A DNA stretch of 64,000 bases from Aporhodopirellula aestuarii (GTDB taxonomy: Bacteria; Planctomycetota; Planctomycetia; Pirellulales; Pirellulaceae). The stretch lies in NCBI RefSeq assembly GCF_023701485.1, contig NZ_JAMQBK010000081.1, positions 1-64,000 on the forward strand, read 5' to 3'. Positions 37,894 through 45,934 of the stretch are shown in pieces (the stretch's first letter is position 1; every line of letters starts with the position of its first letter). The position numbers and the translations under genes are program-made. The notes below the pieces were generated by a model. The model was not told the DNA's origin and did not search any database. It saw nothing but the letters and a program-made list of their open reading frames with translations.

Positions 37894-38098
37894 GTGAGCC
37901 GACAGCGGCAACTGCGGGCCTCCAATGACTGTGTCCTCACCGCTAGCCCGCGGCTAGAGCATTTTGACGAATGATGCGCAATGTAGGGCCGGTTCCTGCC
38001 GGCCGATTTGAATTCGTCCGGCGGGAACCGGACCTACATGATTTGTAAAAATGCTCTAGCGCAGTCGGCTTATTAAATCAACAGCCCGCTTGCGCCGC
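37894..38098. repeat. Dispersed intergenic repeat copy, interrupted by a palindromic element
   Basis: The flanks 37894-37957 and 38060-38098 align closely with an uninterrupted copy at 57448-57549. Shared blocks include CAATGACTGTG, CCTCACCG, GCCCGCGGCTAG and ATCAACAGCCC. A third, inverted relative lies at 47831-47875. The gap 37484-38113 that holds this repeat contains no supported gene. Confidence 0.75.
37958..38055. mobile_element. 98-bp palindromic MITE-like element with CTAG duplication
   Basis: The element begins AGCATTTT (37958-37965) and ends AAAATGCT (38048-38055), a perfect 8-bp terminal inverted repeat. Its two halves are complementary through ATGTAGGGCCGGTTCCTGCC against the right-half counterpart, so the whole unit folds as one hairpin. 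CTAG precedes it (37954-37957) and follows it (38056-38059). The paralogous repeat at 57448-57549 has a single CTAG (57509-57512) and no insert, which is an empty site. A 4-bp CTAG duplication is typical of IS5-group transposition; no such transposase is in this window. Confidence 0.72.
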
Positions 38099-38113
38099 AC
38101 AGCTGAGAAAGCA

Positions 38114-41100
38114 CTATTGGCTTGCGACTGGCCTACAGAAAAGAATCATATTGAGGTGGGAAGTTCGCCCCTTTCCTTGGTCCGCATTGCCGGGGATACG
38201 CAGCCCTTCGTTCTTTACAAGACGCTTTGTGTAAAGCTGCAGTTTTCCTCGATTCAGAAGAACTTGGTCATCGGTTTTCTGGAACCCTTTCAGCCAATTT
38301 GGTAGCGGCGCCTTGGGATCGTGCGCTACGAAGAGCTCGAGGTCCTGTCCAGCGGTTGCAACGATGTAGTCGGCGGCCCAGTAAGCACTGTCATTTTTGG
38401 CCGTACGTATGACTTGGCAGTTCGTTAAGTAGCCGGGAACCTCCTTGATGTAGATCCTGGCTTCATCAGAATAGGGAAGCATTTCGTGTTGATAAGGAGT
38501 TTCTATTCCGCCAGCACCATTGCCCGTGTAGGCAAACATCGAGAACAAGCGATCGCCTTCAGTCGCTTCAGCAAGCGCAACCGGAGGAGCGTTTCTCAGC
38601 TTGGAAAGCTCCGCAAGCTTGTCCGCATCGATGTCGGGGCGTGATGGAAGCGACGTCTCAAAAACGGGCGGAAGCGTATTCAGGATACCACCGTGAATCG
38701 CGACCGGGTTTGATTTCAGCCGCAGTGTTGCGGACGCTAGGCCGTCGCGTCTCGCCACAACAGTGACTTCGCCGGCTTGCAAAGTCGATCGGATACTGAC
38801 GCGATTGACCCCGCACTCGGTGTCGAGATATCGATGGTTAATACTGTCTTCCTTACCACTGTTATAGCCACCACGCCAAATCCCTGGACCAGACACATCA
38901 AAATCGACGCGAGCCTGATCGGTAGGGCAACGTCGGCCTTGCGCATCGACAACTTCAAAGTCGACCAGAGCAATATCCGAACCGTCTGCACGCCATCCAC
39001 CAGGGGCTGTTATTGGCGTAAGCCGAATCGCGACGGGCTCTCCCGCGGTTTGTTTGACTTGCGATGCGACCTCGTCACCATCGCGAAACGCAACCACTTT
39101 GATCTCGCCCGGTTCGAACGCGACGTCATGCCAGGTAAACAAGGTGTCGAAACTGCGTTGCCCCTCGCCGAGGCTTTTGCCGTTAACAAACAACTCCGCT
39201 CGATCCGCTTTCGAAACCGCGTACATCGGCTTCACCGATCCCGGCGGGTAGTTCCAATGCCCGATTAAATGGACGCGGTCTTCGTGATCCCACGTTGCCT
39301 GCAATGCCCAATACGCTTCCTTGGGCAACCGCACGGCGTCGACTTCACCGGTCGCCCGGGCGCAATCGGTTCGTTGCCGCGTTCCGTGTGTCCCGTCTGA
39401 GAAGATCCAGTTCGCACCTCCCGAGTGATCAGGCTTGCTTCCAAACAAAGTCCACCACTCTTCGATCGCGTTGGTTGCAAAACCTTCCGATGTGAGGTTG
39501 TAGGTATTCAATTCAGCGAGCTTGCCGAGGCTGCCAAAATCCGGTGGAGAGTATTTGTCCCAAACACGGCGAGGTGTCTCGGTCCGGTCATACTCAGTTT
39601 CCACGACGGGCAATGATGGGAACGCGCGTGTTCGTCCCACCGTTCCCAATTCCAAGTCGATGCTTTCAACCATTTCGGGCGTCGACATACGGAAGCCAAA
39701 ATAGCGTTGTCCGCGAGGATCCCATTTTTGGGTGATCGCTTTCATTTCGGCGGCATGGCTTGGGCTAACGCTATAGTTGCCGCCTTCCCAGACACAGATA
39801 GCGGGATGATTGCGATAGTAGATGATCATGTCGCGGAACGCCGCGGTGCGAATCTGCCAGGCTTCGCCGTGACAATCTTTCTCGCCGTCGACACCCGGCA
39901 TGATGGTCACAAAGCCATATTTGTCGCTGCTTTCAACCCCGACGGCCGGCCCCGCACAGTGCCCCCAGCGGATCAGATTGCCACCGGCCTCTTCCATTAA
40001 CTTCAGAGTGTAGTCGTGCATCCAGTTCGGAATGCCGGCTCCCAATCCGGCCCACCCCGCAATCGGCTTCTGGCCCCATCCGTGCAGTTTGAGAGGATGA
40101 CCGTTGATCCAAAAACCCGTGTCCCTGTCAAAACGATAGTTGCGAAAACCGAACGGGCTGGTGCTTTTGTCACGTTTAATTCCATCCACACTCACCGCGA
40201 CCTCCACCGTGTAGACATACGGATAGTCGGGTTCCCACAAGTGCGGGTCGGTGACGTTCAGCGATGACTCCACCTTAGCTCTCTCGCCCGCTGCGATCTT
40301 GGCTATCGTCTCAGTGCAAGCAACGATTTCGCCATCGTGTCCACGCAACGAAAACGTCACAGTCGCATCGGCGTCCACCTGCTGTGCGTTTTCCACTTCT
40401 GCGGTAAGGCCAACGGTCGCTCGATCTTTGCTGAGCGATTCAGTCCATGAGTAAACGCCCTCAGTCCCCAGCTTTCCATACAGTGGTAACGTCACATGGA
40501 CCGGATCAAGCACGTGAAGATAGACGTTGCGATAGATTCCTCCGTGAGGTGGATGCCAGTTCTGATGGTGCCAAGGCGTGGTGCCGGCGTAGAGCTCCGG
40601 TTCGACCGTATTGTTTGCCTTGACGGCCAACACGTTCTTCCCGGTCTTGCTGAGGTACGGGGTCAGGTCAAACCCAAACGGAATGAAACCAGTCTTGTCT
40701 TGACCGAGGTGATGCCCGTTGAGATAGACATCGGCGATCTGTCGGACGCCCTCGAACTCGATAACGATTTGCTTGCCCGCCGTGTCCGCTGGCAGCGAGA
40801 ACTCTTTGCGATACCACGCCGTTCCCTGCCACAGGTCAGTTTCGCCTTGGTGACCGCCGGTGCCAAAATCGTCGAACGTGTCGATGTCGTTCCATGTGTG
40901 AGGACAGCTAACGGTGGTCCATTCACTGTCGTCAAACGTTGGCGACTCAGCCCCCTTGGCATCATCGCGAACGAAACGCCAACCCGCGTTGAGGTTCATT
41001 TTTCTCGGCGTGGCTTGGATTCCCTGTGACTCGTCTGCACGGACATCGCACCCCAGCAACGATGCCAAAAAGACGAGGGTCAAGAATGCCAATCCGCGTG

Positions 41101-41191
41101 CCGGTGGCGGGCATGAACGAAACAACGCTGGGGACGCGGCGAAGAAGGCAACCTTGCCAAACCGATCAGGACCGAGATTAGGGGCGGACAT
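38114..41191 (-). CDS. GH2-family glycoside hydrolase, probable lipoprotein, atypical acid/base site
   Basis: A 1025-residue GH2 protein. The N-terminus is long; a hydrophobic stretch (34-46) ends in LLGC at C48, which reads as a lipobox. A sugar-binding jelly-roll (GWRFVRDD, AWYRKEFSL, VYLNGHHLG) leads to an immunoglobulin-like domain, then the barrel from FWINGHPLKLHGWGQK. The nucleophile is probably E533 in VVETEYD. The usual NE acid/base position in LWSLGNE is here VWEGGNY, with Y473 in place of Glu and E469 nearby. This variant may define a subgroup with a displaced acid, or an inactive one. The residues after about 700 are beta-rich. It may act as a beta-galactosidase, glucuronidase or similar exo-enzyme at the head of the cluster. 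Confidence 0.88.
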   Translation of the reverse strand: MSAPNLGPDRFGKVAFFAASPALFRSCPPPARGLAFLTLVFLASLLGCDVRADESQGIQATPRKMNLNAGWRFVRDDAKGAESPTFDDSEWTTVSCPHTWNDIDTFDDFGTGGHQGETDLWQGTAWYRKEFSLPADTAGKQIVIEFEGVRQIADVYLNGHHLGQDKTGFIPFGFDLTPYLSKTGKNVLAVKANNTVEPELYAGTTPWHHQNWHPPHGGIYRNVYLHVLDPVHVTLPLYGKLGTEGVYSWTESLSKDRATVGLTAEVENAQQVDADATVTFSLRGHDGEIVACTETIAKIAAGERAKVESSLNVTDPHLWEPDYPYVYTVEVAVSVDGIKRDKSTSPFGFRNYRFDRDTGFWINGHPLKLHGWGQKPIAGWAGLGAGIPNWMHDYTLKLMEEAGGNLIRWGHCAGPAVGVESSDKYGFVTIMPGVDGEKDCHGEAWQIRTAAFRDMIIYYRNHPAICVWEGGNYSVSPSHAAEMKAITQKWDPRGQRYFGFRMSTPEMVESIDLELGTVGRTRAFPSLPVVETEYDRTETPRRVWDKYSPPDFGSLGKLAELNTYNLTSEGFATNAIEEWWTLFGSKPDHSGGANWIFSDGTHGTRQRTDCARATGEVDAVRLPKEAYWALQATWDHEDRVHLIGHWNYPPGSVKPMYAVSKADRAELFVNGKSLGEGQRSFDTLFTWHDVAFEPGEIKVVAFRDGDEVASQVKQTAGEPVAIRLTPITAPGGWRADGSDIALVDFEVVDAQGRRCPTDQARVDFDVSGPGIWRGGYNSGKEDSINHRYLDTECGVNRVSIRSTLQAGEVTVVARRDGLASATLRLKSNPVAIHGGILNTLPPVFETSLPSRPDIDADKLAELSKLRNAPPVALAEATEGDRLFSMFAYTGNGAGGIETPYQHEMLPYSDEARIYIKEVPGYLTNCQVIRTAKNDSAYWAADYIVATAGQDLELFVAHDPKAPLPNWLKGFQKTDDQVLLNRGKLQLYTKRLVKNEGLRIPGNADQGKGRTSHLNMILFCRPVASQ

Positions 41192-41745
41192 ATCAATCTC
41201 AATTAAAGGTGCAATGTCGAGCTAACGGGCGTTCGAATCTCAGTTTCGAAACGAACACTTCTCGCAACGGTGGGAAGAGGGAGCAAAGTTGTCGAGCGAG
41301 ACTTTCATGAGCGCCATCAGCATCCCTAGCAGGCATTTCGATTGAGCCGATCGCCATGTCGCATGTGATAATCTCACGTCAGGTGAGCGAGAGGATTACA
41401 AAGCAAGCTGCCGATTATTCGTGACACCGAAGTCACTCAAATCTCGACGGACGCAATCGAACGCAAGAACGATACGAAACCAAGATTTATCGACAGGCGG
41501 GCGACATCGTCGACCGATTGGCAGCTGCGTCGTGGGATGGCTGCCGTTGGAACAGCCGCTAAAGATTCCTGATCTAACACAATCAAATCGCCCTTGCGAT
41601 TCCGGATGCATGCGGGATACGTGCCCAATACAACCCCAGAGCTCGCTCCGACGAAGCGAGCGCGGATCTTCCGGAGTTAATAACACGCTATGTGGAGATA
41701 GCAGAGAAACGGACTGGAGCAATGCACCCGCACAACGCTCGTGGA
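41192..41745. other. Intergenic stretch, one short hairpin, no supported gene
   Basis: No frame here shows family features. A 7-bp perfect stem, GCTCGCT (41641-41647) with AGCGAGC (41655-41661), lies about 85 bases past the lipoprotein stop and could mark its transcript end, though no U-run follows. The upstream region of the GH2 gene (41192-41400) presumably holds the promoter of the polysaccharide cluster; no clear -35/-10 pair could be picked out. Confidence 0.4.
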
Positions 41746-41928
41746 CTACTCCGAAATTTCTTCATCAGCCGAAGAAAAATCTTCGTCGCTGACGAGCGGA
41801 ACTGGGTTGTCTTCGACGTACTTTTCCAGTTCACTTTTTTCGAATGGCACCGTCTCGCCACCGTCACCGCAACCGACGAACGCCATCGACACCGACAAAA
41901 CACCTACCAACGACAAAAAACGCTTCAT
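41746..41928 (-). CDS. Small lipoprotein paired with DUF1559 gene (copy A)
   Basis: This encodes about 60 residues. A lipoprotein signal MKRFLSLVGVLSVSMAFVGC ends in the lipobox FVGC, so the mature protein is a short acidic peptide of roughly 40 residues (GDGGETVPFEKSEL and a Glu/Asp-rich end). An ATG three codons upstream (41937) is an alternative start. No function is known. It follows a DUF1559 gene with a hairpin-bearing spacer. The same arrangement occurs at 48054-49609 with a different lipoprotein sequence. Such small lipoproteins next to DUF1559 genes are common in planctomycetes. I infer a joint role at the cell envelope. Confidence 0.75.
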   Translation of the reverse strand: MKRFLSLVGVLSVSMAFVGCGDGGETVPFEKSELEKYVEDNPVPLVSDEDFSSADEEISE

Positions 41929-41958
41929 GTTAAACATCTCAACTGATAACTAACTGGT

Positions 41959-41988
41959 AAAAACAAAGCCGCCCACGGGGCGGGCGGC
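41959..41988 (-). terminator. Intrinsic terminator or attenuator after DUF1559 gene (copy A)
   Basis: GCCGCCC (41968-41974) pairs with GGGCGGC (41982-41988). Read on the minus strand, the stem is followed by TTTGTTTTT, the layout of a rho-independent terminator. It lies 58 bases after the DUF1559 stop and before the lipoprotein start, so read-through would decide the expression of the lipoprotein. Confidence 0.7.
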
Positions 41989-41998
41989 CAACCAAAAT

Positions 41999-42020
41999 CA
42001 CGGACCCACACGGGTCCGTG
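41999..42020 (-). other. Nine-base-pair hairpin in the DUF1559-lipoprotein spacer
   Basis: CACGGACCC (41999-42007) pairs perfectly with GGGTCCGTG (42012-42020) across an ACAC loop. It lies directly upstream of the terminator-like hairpin on the minus-strand transcript and 26 bases past the DUF1559 stop. It may protect the 3' end of the DUF1559 message. Confidence 0.6.
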
Positions 42021-42046
42021 TGAACTGAAATCAAACAGAACGTCGA

Positions 42047-43303
42047 TCAGAACTCTGTGTCGATCGTTTCTTTCATCGCCCTGGTGCCAAGACTACCCCA
42101 CAGCCCGAAGGGACTTTGCGTGCCCGCCTTCAAAGCGGGGCCTCGCCAGCCAACATGGAAGCTGTTTTGGTCACCGGCTTCAATCGAATCAGTGATGAAC
42201 TTGACTGCACCATCACCCATGAGCACGTGAACGCCGCCCTGGTGACGACTGCTCGCCGATGCAACCGCATCACTGATCCCGAGCGAGCCGCCACAGTACG
42301 GTTTGTTTGGCGGAACGGTCGTATTGAAACCTGTAAACAGAAGACGACCAAACGCCCACTTATAGCCGCGTCGAACCTCGACATTCGGACCGATGCTTGC
42401 GTTGAACGTAATGTCTACCAAACTATTGCTCCAAAACTGAGGTCGCGTTGTATCGATCTGGCCTTGGCATGCGTTGTTTGTTCCCTGTGCGCCGGTCCAA
42501 CCATGCGACATGAGACCCGAGTCATGAACCGCAGGATGCGTGCGGTTGTCCCGGTCACCCAGATCGGTTGCGATCTCGCCCGCCATGATGGTGTTTGATA
42601 AACCATCCAGGATATCTCGGAACTTCGACTTCCGTCGAAATCCATAAAATCCGCGATCCGAAATACGCTTCCGCTGCATATCCCGCGAATGGTTGGCGGG
42701 GGGCGGTACATTATTGTTTCCGTTGACTCCACCGTGAACATAAAGCGCAGAGTCGCCCATACAAGCCGCGTAGTTAGTTCGTGCAGCTGCTGGCAAGCCC
42801 ATACCGGGGTCGCTCGGGCAGCGGAAGCCGGGCAGTTCTGTTACCCATGGATCATATGGCTGTCCTGAGTGATCCTGCAGGCGACGTCTGGGGGTCGGGC
42901 CCATCGCCTGAAAGACATCACCAGTGGTCGCTGAATTCTGATCAGAGTCATATGGGTTGCTAATCTGCTCCCATAGTGCCTGCTGCTCGATAAACGGCAA
43001 CAGCCCCACCAAATAGCTGTTTTCGAAAGCGTTGGTTGCTCTCGGGATATCAGCCGCCGTCTGAGCTAGCCCGGTGGCTGAGCTACCAGTTGTTCCACCG
43101 CCCTGCATAGGAAGCTGCTTGTAGGCGGAGTGGTAGTTGTGCACTGCCAAACCAATTTGCTTGAAGTTGTTGCTGCAGCTCATGCGGCGAGCCGCTTCGC
43201 GTGCCGCTTGGACGGCCGGCAGTAGCAGCCCAACGAGAACGCCAATGATGGCGATGACCACCAAGAGCTCAACGAGGGTAAAACCGGTACGCAAACGTTT
43301 CAT
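42047..43303 (-). CDS. DUF1559 protein with prepilin-type N-terminus (copy A)
   Basis: A 418-residue protein of the planctomycete DUF1559 family. The N-terminus MKRLRTGFTLVELLVVIAII is a class III (prepilin) signal: basic leader, G|FTLVE cleavage site with the Glu at position 5, then a hydrophobic helix. The family block AVQAAREAARRMSCSNNFKQ follows, and the C-terminal HQGGVHVLMGDGAVKF with its H-x9-DG motif is present. AGGA lies seven bases upstream of the start. These proteins are thought to be pseudopilin-like envelope components with a beta-rich domain; exact function is unknown. It is divergently placed against the ECF sigma gene and followed by a terminator and a lipoprotein gene. Confidence 0.93.
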   Translation of the reverse strand: MKRLRTGFTLVELLVVIAIIGVLVGLLLPAVQAAREAARRMSCSNNFKQIGLAVHNYHSAYKQLPMQGGGTTGSSATGLAQTAADIPRATNAFENSYLVGLLPFIEQQALWEQISNPYDSDQNSATTGDVFQAMGPTPRRRLQDHSGQPYDPWVTELPGFRCPSDPGMGLPAAARTNYAACMGDSALYVHGGVNGNNNVPPPANHSRDMQRKRISDRGFYGFRRKSKFRDILDGLSNTIMAGEIATDLGDRDNRTHPAVHDSGLMSHGWTGAQGTNNACQGQIDTTRPQFWSNSLVDITFNASIGPNVEVRRGYKWAFGRLLFTGFNTTVPPNKPYCGGSLGISDAVASASSRHQGGVHVLMGDGAVKFITDSIEAGDQNSFHVGWRGPALKAGTQSPFGLWGSLGTRAMKETIDTEF

Positions 43304-43588
43304 TTCGAGATCCTGAGACGAGAAAGAAGAAAATTAAAAAGCGAGACGGCGCGGCTGTTTTCCGCTAAATCACGCCTGTGTTAGTATTAATCCGATTACA
43401 CAGACGCCTTTTTGCGCACAATTTCCCGAAATCTATATTCCGATCGTCCAAATGACGTTTTTATTTATAGAAACCGTCCAAAAGTATCGCAAAAATTAAT
43501 TGTCAAATTGGGTTTCTTATGTCAGGGGATGGGTGGCACTTGGAGTCACGGGCTGACGTCATGCGCTCCCCATCGCGAATCTCGACGA
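43304..43588. promoter_or_regulatory. AT-rich divergent intergenic region upstream of DUF1559 and ECF sigma genes
   Basis: This 285-base stretch lies between divergent genes. From about 43320 to 43510 it is clearly richer in A and T than its neighbours (runs such as AATTAAAAA and TTTTTATTTATAG), as expected for a promoter region. CTGTGT (43376-43381) and ACACAG (43398-43403) form a spaced inverted repeat that could bind a dimeric regulator. Promoters for both directions are probably here. The exact elements are not recognisable. Confidence 0.4.
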
Positions 43589-44119
43589 ATGGACAAAGCT
43601 ATCAATCAGGATCCTTCCCAAGACGAGTTCGTCCGGCTGTTGGCGAGCCACTCTAGCCGGCTGATGTCCTTCATCCGAATCATCACAATGAATCGGCAGG
43701 ACGATGCTGAAGAGGTGTTCCAGCGAACATGCGTCATCCTGTGGCAGAAATACTCGCAATTTGATGGCGAGAACTTTCTGGCATGGGCTTGTCGGATCGC
43801 GCGCTATGAGATGCTCAAGCATCGAGATTCGCAAAGACGTGTTAAGGTTTTCGGCGACGAGACCATTGAGTATCTGTCAGCCGATGCGTACCTCGTCGCA
43901 CGTGAAGTAGGAGACCGCCGGACGGCCTTAGGTACTTGTCTGAAAAAATTGGACGATGCCGACAAAGAACTGATCAAGCACAGGTATTACGACGGATTAA
44001 GCGTGAAAGAGATCGCTGAACAATTAGGACGGTCAAGCTACGCCGTCTACCGTGAACTGAGTCGCATCCACGGCATGCTGTCGAGATGTATCGAACGAAC
44101 GTTAGCAGAGGAAATCTAG
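43589..44119 (+). CDS. ECF-type RNA polymerase sigma factor
   Basis: A 176-residue sigma-70 factor of the planctomycete ECF type. Region 2 covers DEFVRLLASHSSRLMSFI to FLAWACRIARYEMLKHR (residues 12-80). Region 4 is LDDADKELIKHRYYDGLSVKEIAEQLGRSSYAVYRELSRI (in two blocks, about 120-165) with a clear helix-turn-helix. It would direct RNA polymerase to a specific promoter set. The start at 43589 (MDKAINQDP) fits the family; the frame is open upstream to 43412 through unlikely sequence. It overlaps by one base (TAGTG) with a membrane protein gene that is a likely partner or anti-sigma factor. Divergent position suggests control of the adjacent DUF1559 gene or of itself. Confidence 0.92.
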   Translation: MDKAINQDPSQDEFVRLLASHSSRLMSFIRIITMNRQDDAEEVFQRTCVILWQKYSQFDGENFLAWACRIARYEMLKHRDSQRRVKVFGDETIEYLSADAYLVAREVGDRRTALGTCLKKLDDADKELIKHRYYDGLSVKEIAEQLGRSSYAVYRELSRIHGMLSRCIERTLAEEI

Positions 44120-45906
44120 TGGCACCGGACAACGACGACTTGTCGACACTACGCCGGCTGATTCTGAAATCGCAACAAGAATCATTGAGCGACTCGGAAT
44201 CCGAGCAGGCCAATCGAATCGCACAATCCAAGGCGGGATCGAAAGAAGCGGTCGCGATGATCGATCAGCTATGCGCGTTCAGCGAATTCAGCTCGCTCGA
44301 CTCACCGTCGTTGGCGAAAGATGTTTTTGATGTTTTACGCGAACAGCCTGATCCCCCAGTTAAGGCAGCCGTCCGACGGGTGCCAACGGCGCTCAGAAAC
44401 GTCGTCGCGGTCAGCCCCAGCGCACCGAGCACAGCCAGCTCGCCGAAGTCTTCGAACTATCTTTGGATCCTGTCGCTTGTCGCAAGCAATATTTTGGTCG
44501 CATCATTGGCGTGGTCATTGGCCGGCAGCCTGTCGAAGAGACAACCGGTAGGGGACATCGTCACACAGGCAGTTTCACCGCAGTTGGTGTCCATGACGGC
44601 GTGTGTGTGGAGTTCTTCGGATGATTCCGTTCCGGCGATCGGTCAACCGATTCCGACCGGCGAGGTCTTGAGCCTCGTCGAAGGGATCGCGGAAGTGCGG
44701 TTCGGTGACGATGCCACACGTGGTGCGGTCGTGCGTATCGAGGGGCCCGCTAGCGTCCAAATCCGCGACAATGGCGAACTGAGGCTCCTCCGCGGATCGT
44801 TAACTCTCGATTCATTCGGGTCGGACGCCGAAACTCTCACGATCGACACAACGATCGGACGTGTCCTCGTTGCCGGCCAAAGTTCAATCGGACTGGTTTC
44901 CGACGATATCGTTAGCGAAGTGCACGTGTTCACGGGGTCTGCGTTGCTCAATCCTCGCGGCGTTACGTTTGAGACAGAGCAGATCCGCTTGATCGAATCG
45001 GAAGCCGTTCGAGTCTTTTCAACAACCGACATGGGATCGCAACTCGTTCGCTTTGCCGCATCAAAGTCGAGCTTCGTTTCAGCCCGATCAGCGGGTTTTG
45101 ATGCGTTGAAAATCGGCGACGATTACGTCAAAGCCGTCAAGCAATCCGAACCGGGTGTGTATTGGCGGTTCGAGCAACTCCACGGTGAAAACCCCTTCTA
45201 TATCGAGAACGAGGGAAGCATCCCAGGCATGAATGCCGTCATTGTCGGTAACCCCACGTGGCGGCAATATGGAAACAACCGTGTTGCCGAAGTCGGAACC
45301 GCGAGAGCATCCGCGTTTCGTGCTCTGGAGACGTGGCCCGAAGAACCGTTGGGCGAGTACAGCGTCGAACTGTGGGTCAAGCCTCAGCTTTACCACCACG
45401 GCGAGGTGATTTGCTTGCACGAGCAAGAAGAACTCGAAGATGGTAGGCATCAACATACAATGATGCTGGAGGTGACTACCAAGCACCACTTTACGCATCG
45501 CTTGAGCGACTCCGCTCCCAACCGATTTCGTTTTGTCCATCGTCAACTCGGCGCACCTCAGCCGATCAGCGCAACCAGTCTCTTCGCTGAACAACCCTAC
45601 GAACCGCGAGTGTGGCAGCACGTTGTCGCGCAGAAAAAAGGTGATCGCCAATTGCTGTGGGTGAACGGGCAAATCGCCGCCGAGCGAATTAACCCTGTTC
45701 CACTCTCTAAGAACGTTCAGATCCTTGTCGGCCAGGTGTACCCGAATTCCGAATACCGCCGATTCGCTGGCCAAATCGACGAAATTGCGATCTACGATCG
45801 AGCTTTGTCTTCTCAAGAGATCCGAACGCACATCAGAGCAGCGGGGCGTTCGATCGCGCCGAAACGAGAGGCAACCGACAAAGACAGCGGAACGACATCG
45901 CCGTAA
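44119..45906 (+). CDS. FecR-like membrane protein with LamG domain, putative anti-sigma partner
   Basis: A 595-residue single-span protein. The GTG at 44119 overlaps the sigma stop as TAGTG and has AGAGGA eight bases upstream, so it is preferred over the ATG at 44086 inside the sigma gene. Residues 1-110 are cytoplasmic, and residues 114-138 (YLWILSLVASNILVASLAW) span the membrane. A FecR-like beta domain follows (GIAEVRFGDDATRGAVVRIEG, LLRGSLTLDSFG), and residues 340-585 form a LamG/concanavalin domain (YSVELWVKPQLYHHGEV, GQIDEIAIYDRALSSQEI). By analogy with FecIR systems, an outside signal sensed by the LamG domain could release the sigma factor. The ligand is unknown; a glycan is a reasonable guess. 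Confidence 0.87.
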   Translation: MAPDNDDLSTLRRLILKSQQESLSDSESEQANRIAQSKAGSKEAVAMIDQLCAFSEFSSLDSPSLAKDVFDVLREQPDPPVKAAVRRVPTALRNVVAVSPSAPSTASSPKSSNYLWILSLVASNILVASLAWSLAGSLSKRQPVGDIVTQAVSPQLVSMTACVWSSSDDSVPAIGQPIPTGEVLSLVEGIAEVRFGDDATRGAVVRIEGPASVQIRDNGELRLLRGSLTLDSFGSDAETLTIDTTIGRVLVAGQSSIGLVSDDIVSEVHVFTGSALLNPRGVTFETEQIRLIESEAVRVFSTTDMGSQLVRFAASKSSFVSARSAGFDALKIGDDYVKAVKQSEPGVYWRFEQLHGENPFYIENEGSIPGMNAVIVGNPTWRQYGNNRVAEVGTARASAFRALETWPEEPLGEYSVELWVKPQLYHHGEVICLHEQEELEDGRHQHTMMLEVTTKHHFTHRLSDSAPNRFRFVHRQLGAPQPISATSLFAEQPYEPRVWQHVVAQKKGDRQLLWVNGQIAAERINPVPLSKNVQILVGQVYPNSEYRRFAGQIDEIAIYDRALSSQEIRTHIRAAGRSIAPKREATDKDSGTTSP

Positions 45907-45934
45907 AAACAGCCCTTTGTCGCCGACGGCTCTT

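Noticed and set aside
41396-41722. Minus-strand frame of 108 codons between the GH2 and lipoprotein genes
   Set aside because: Composition and residues resemble no family, and it has no start signal; probably chance.
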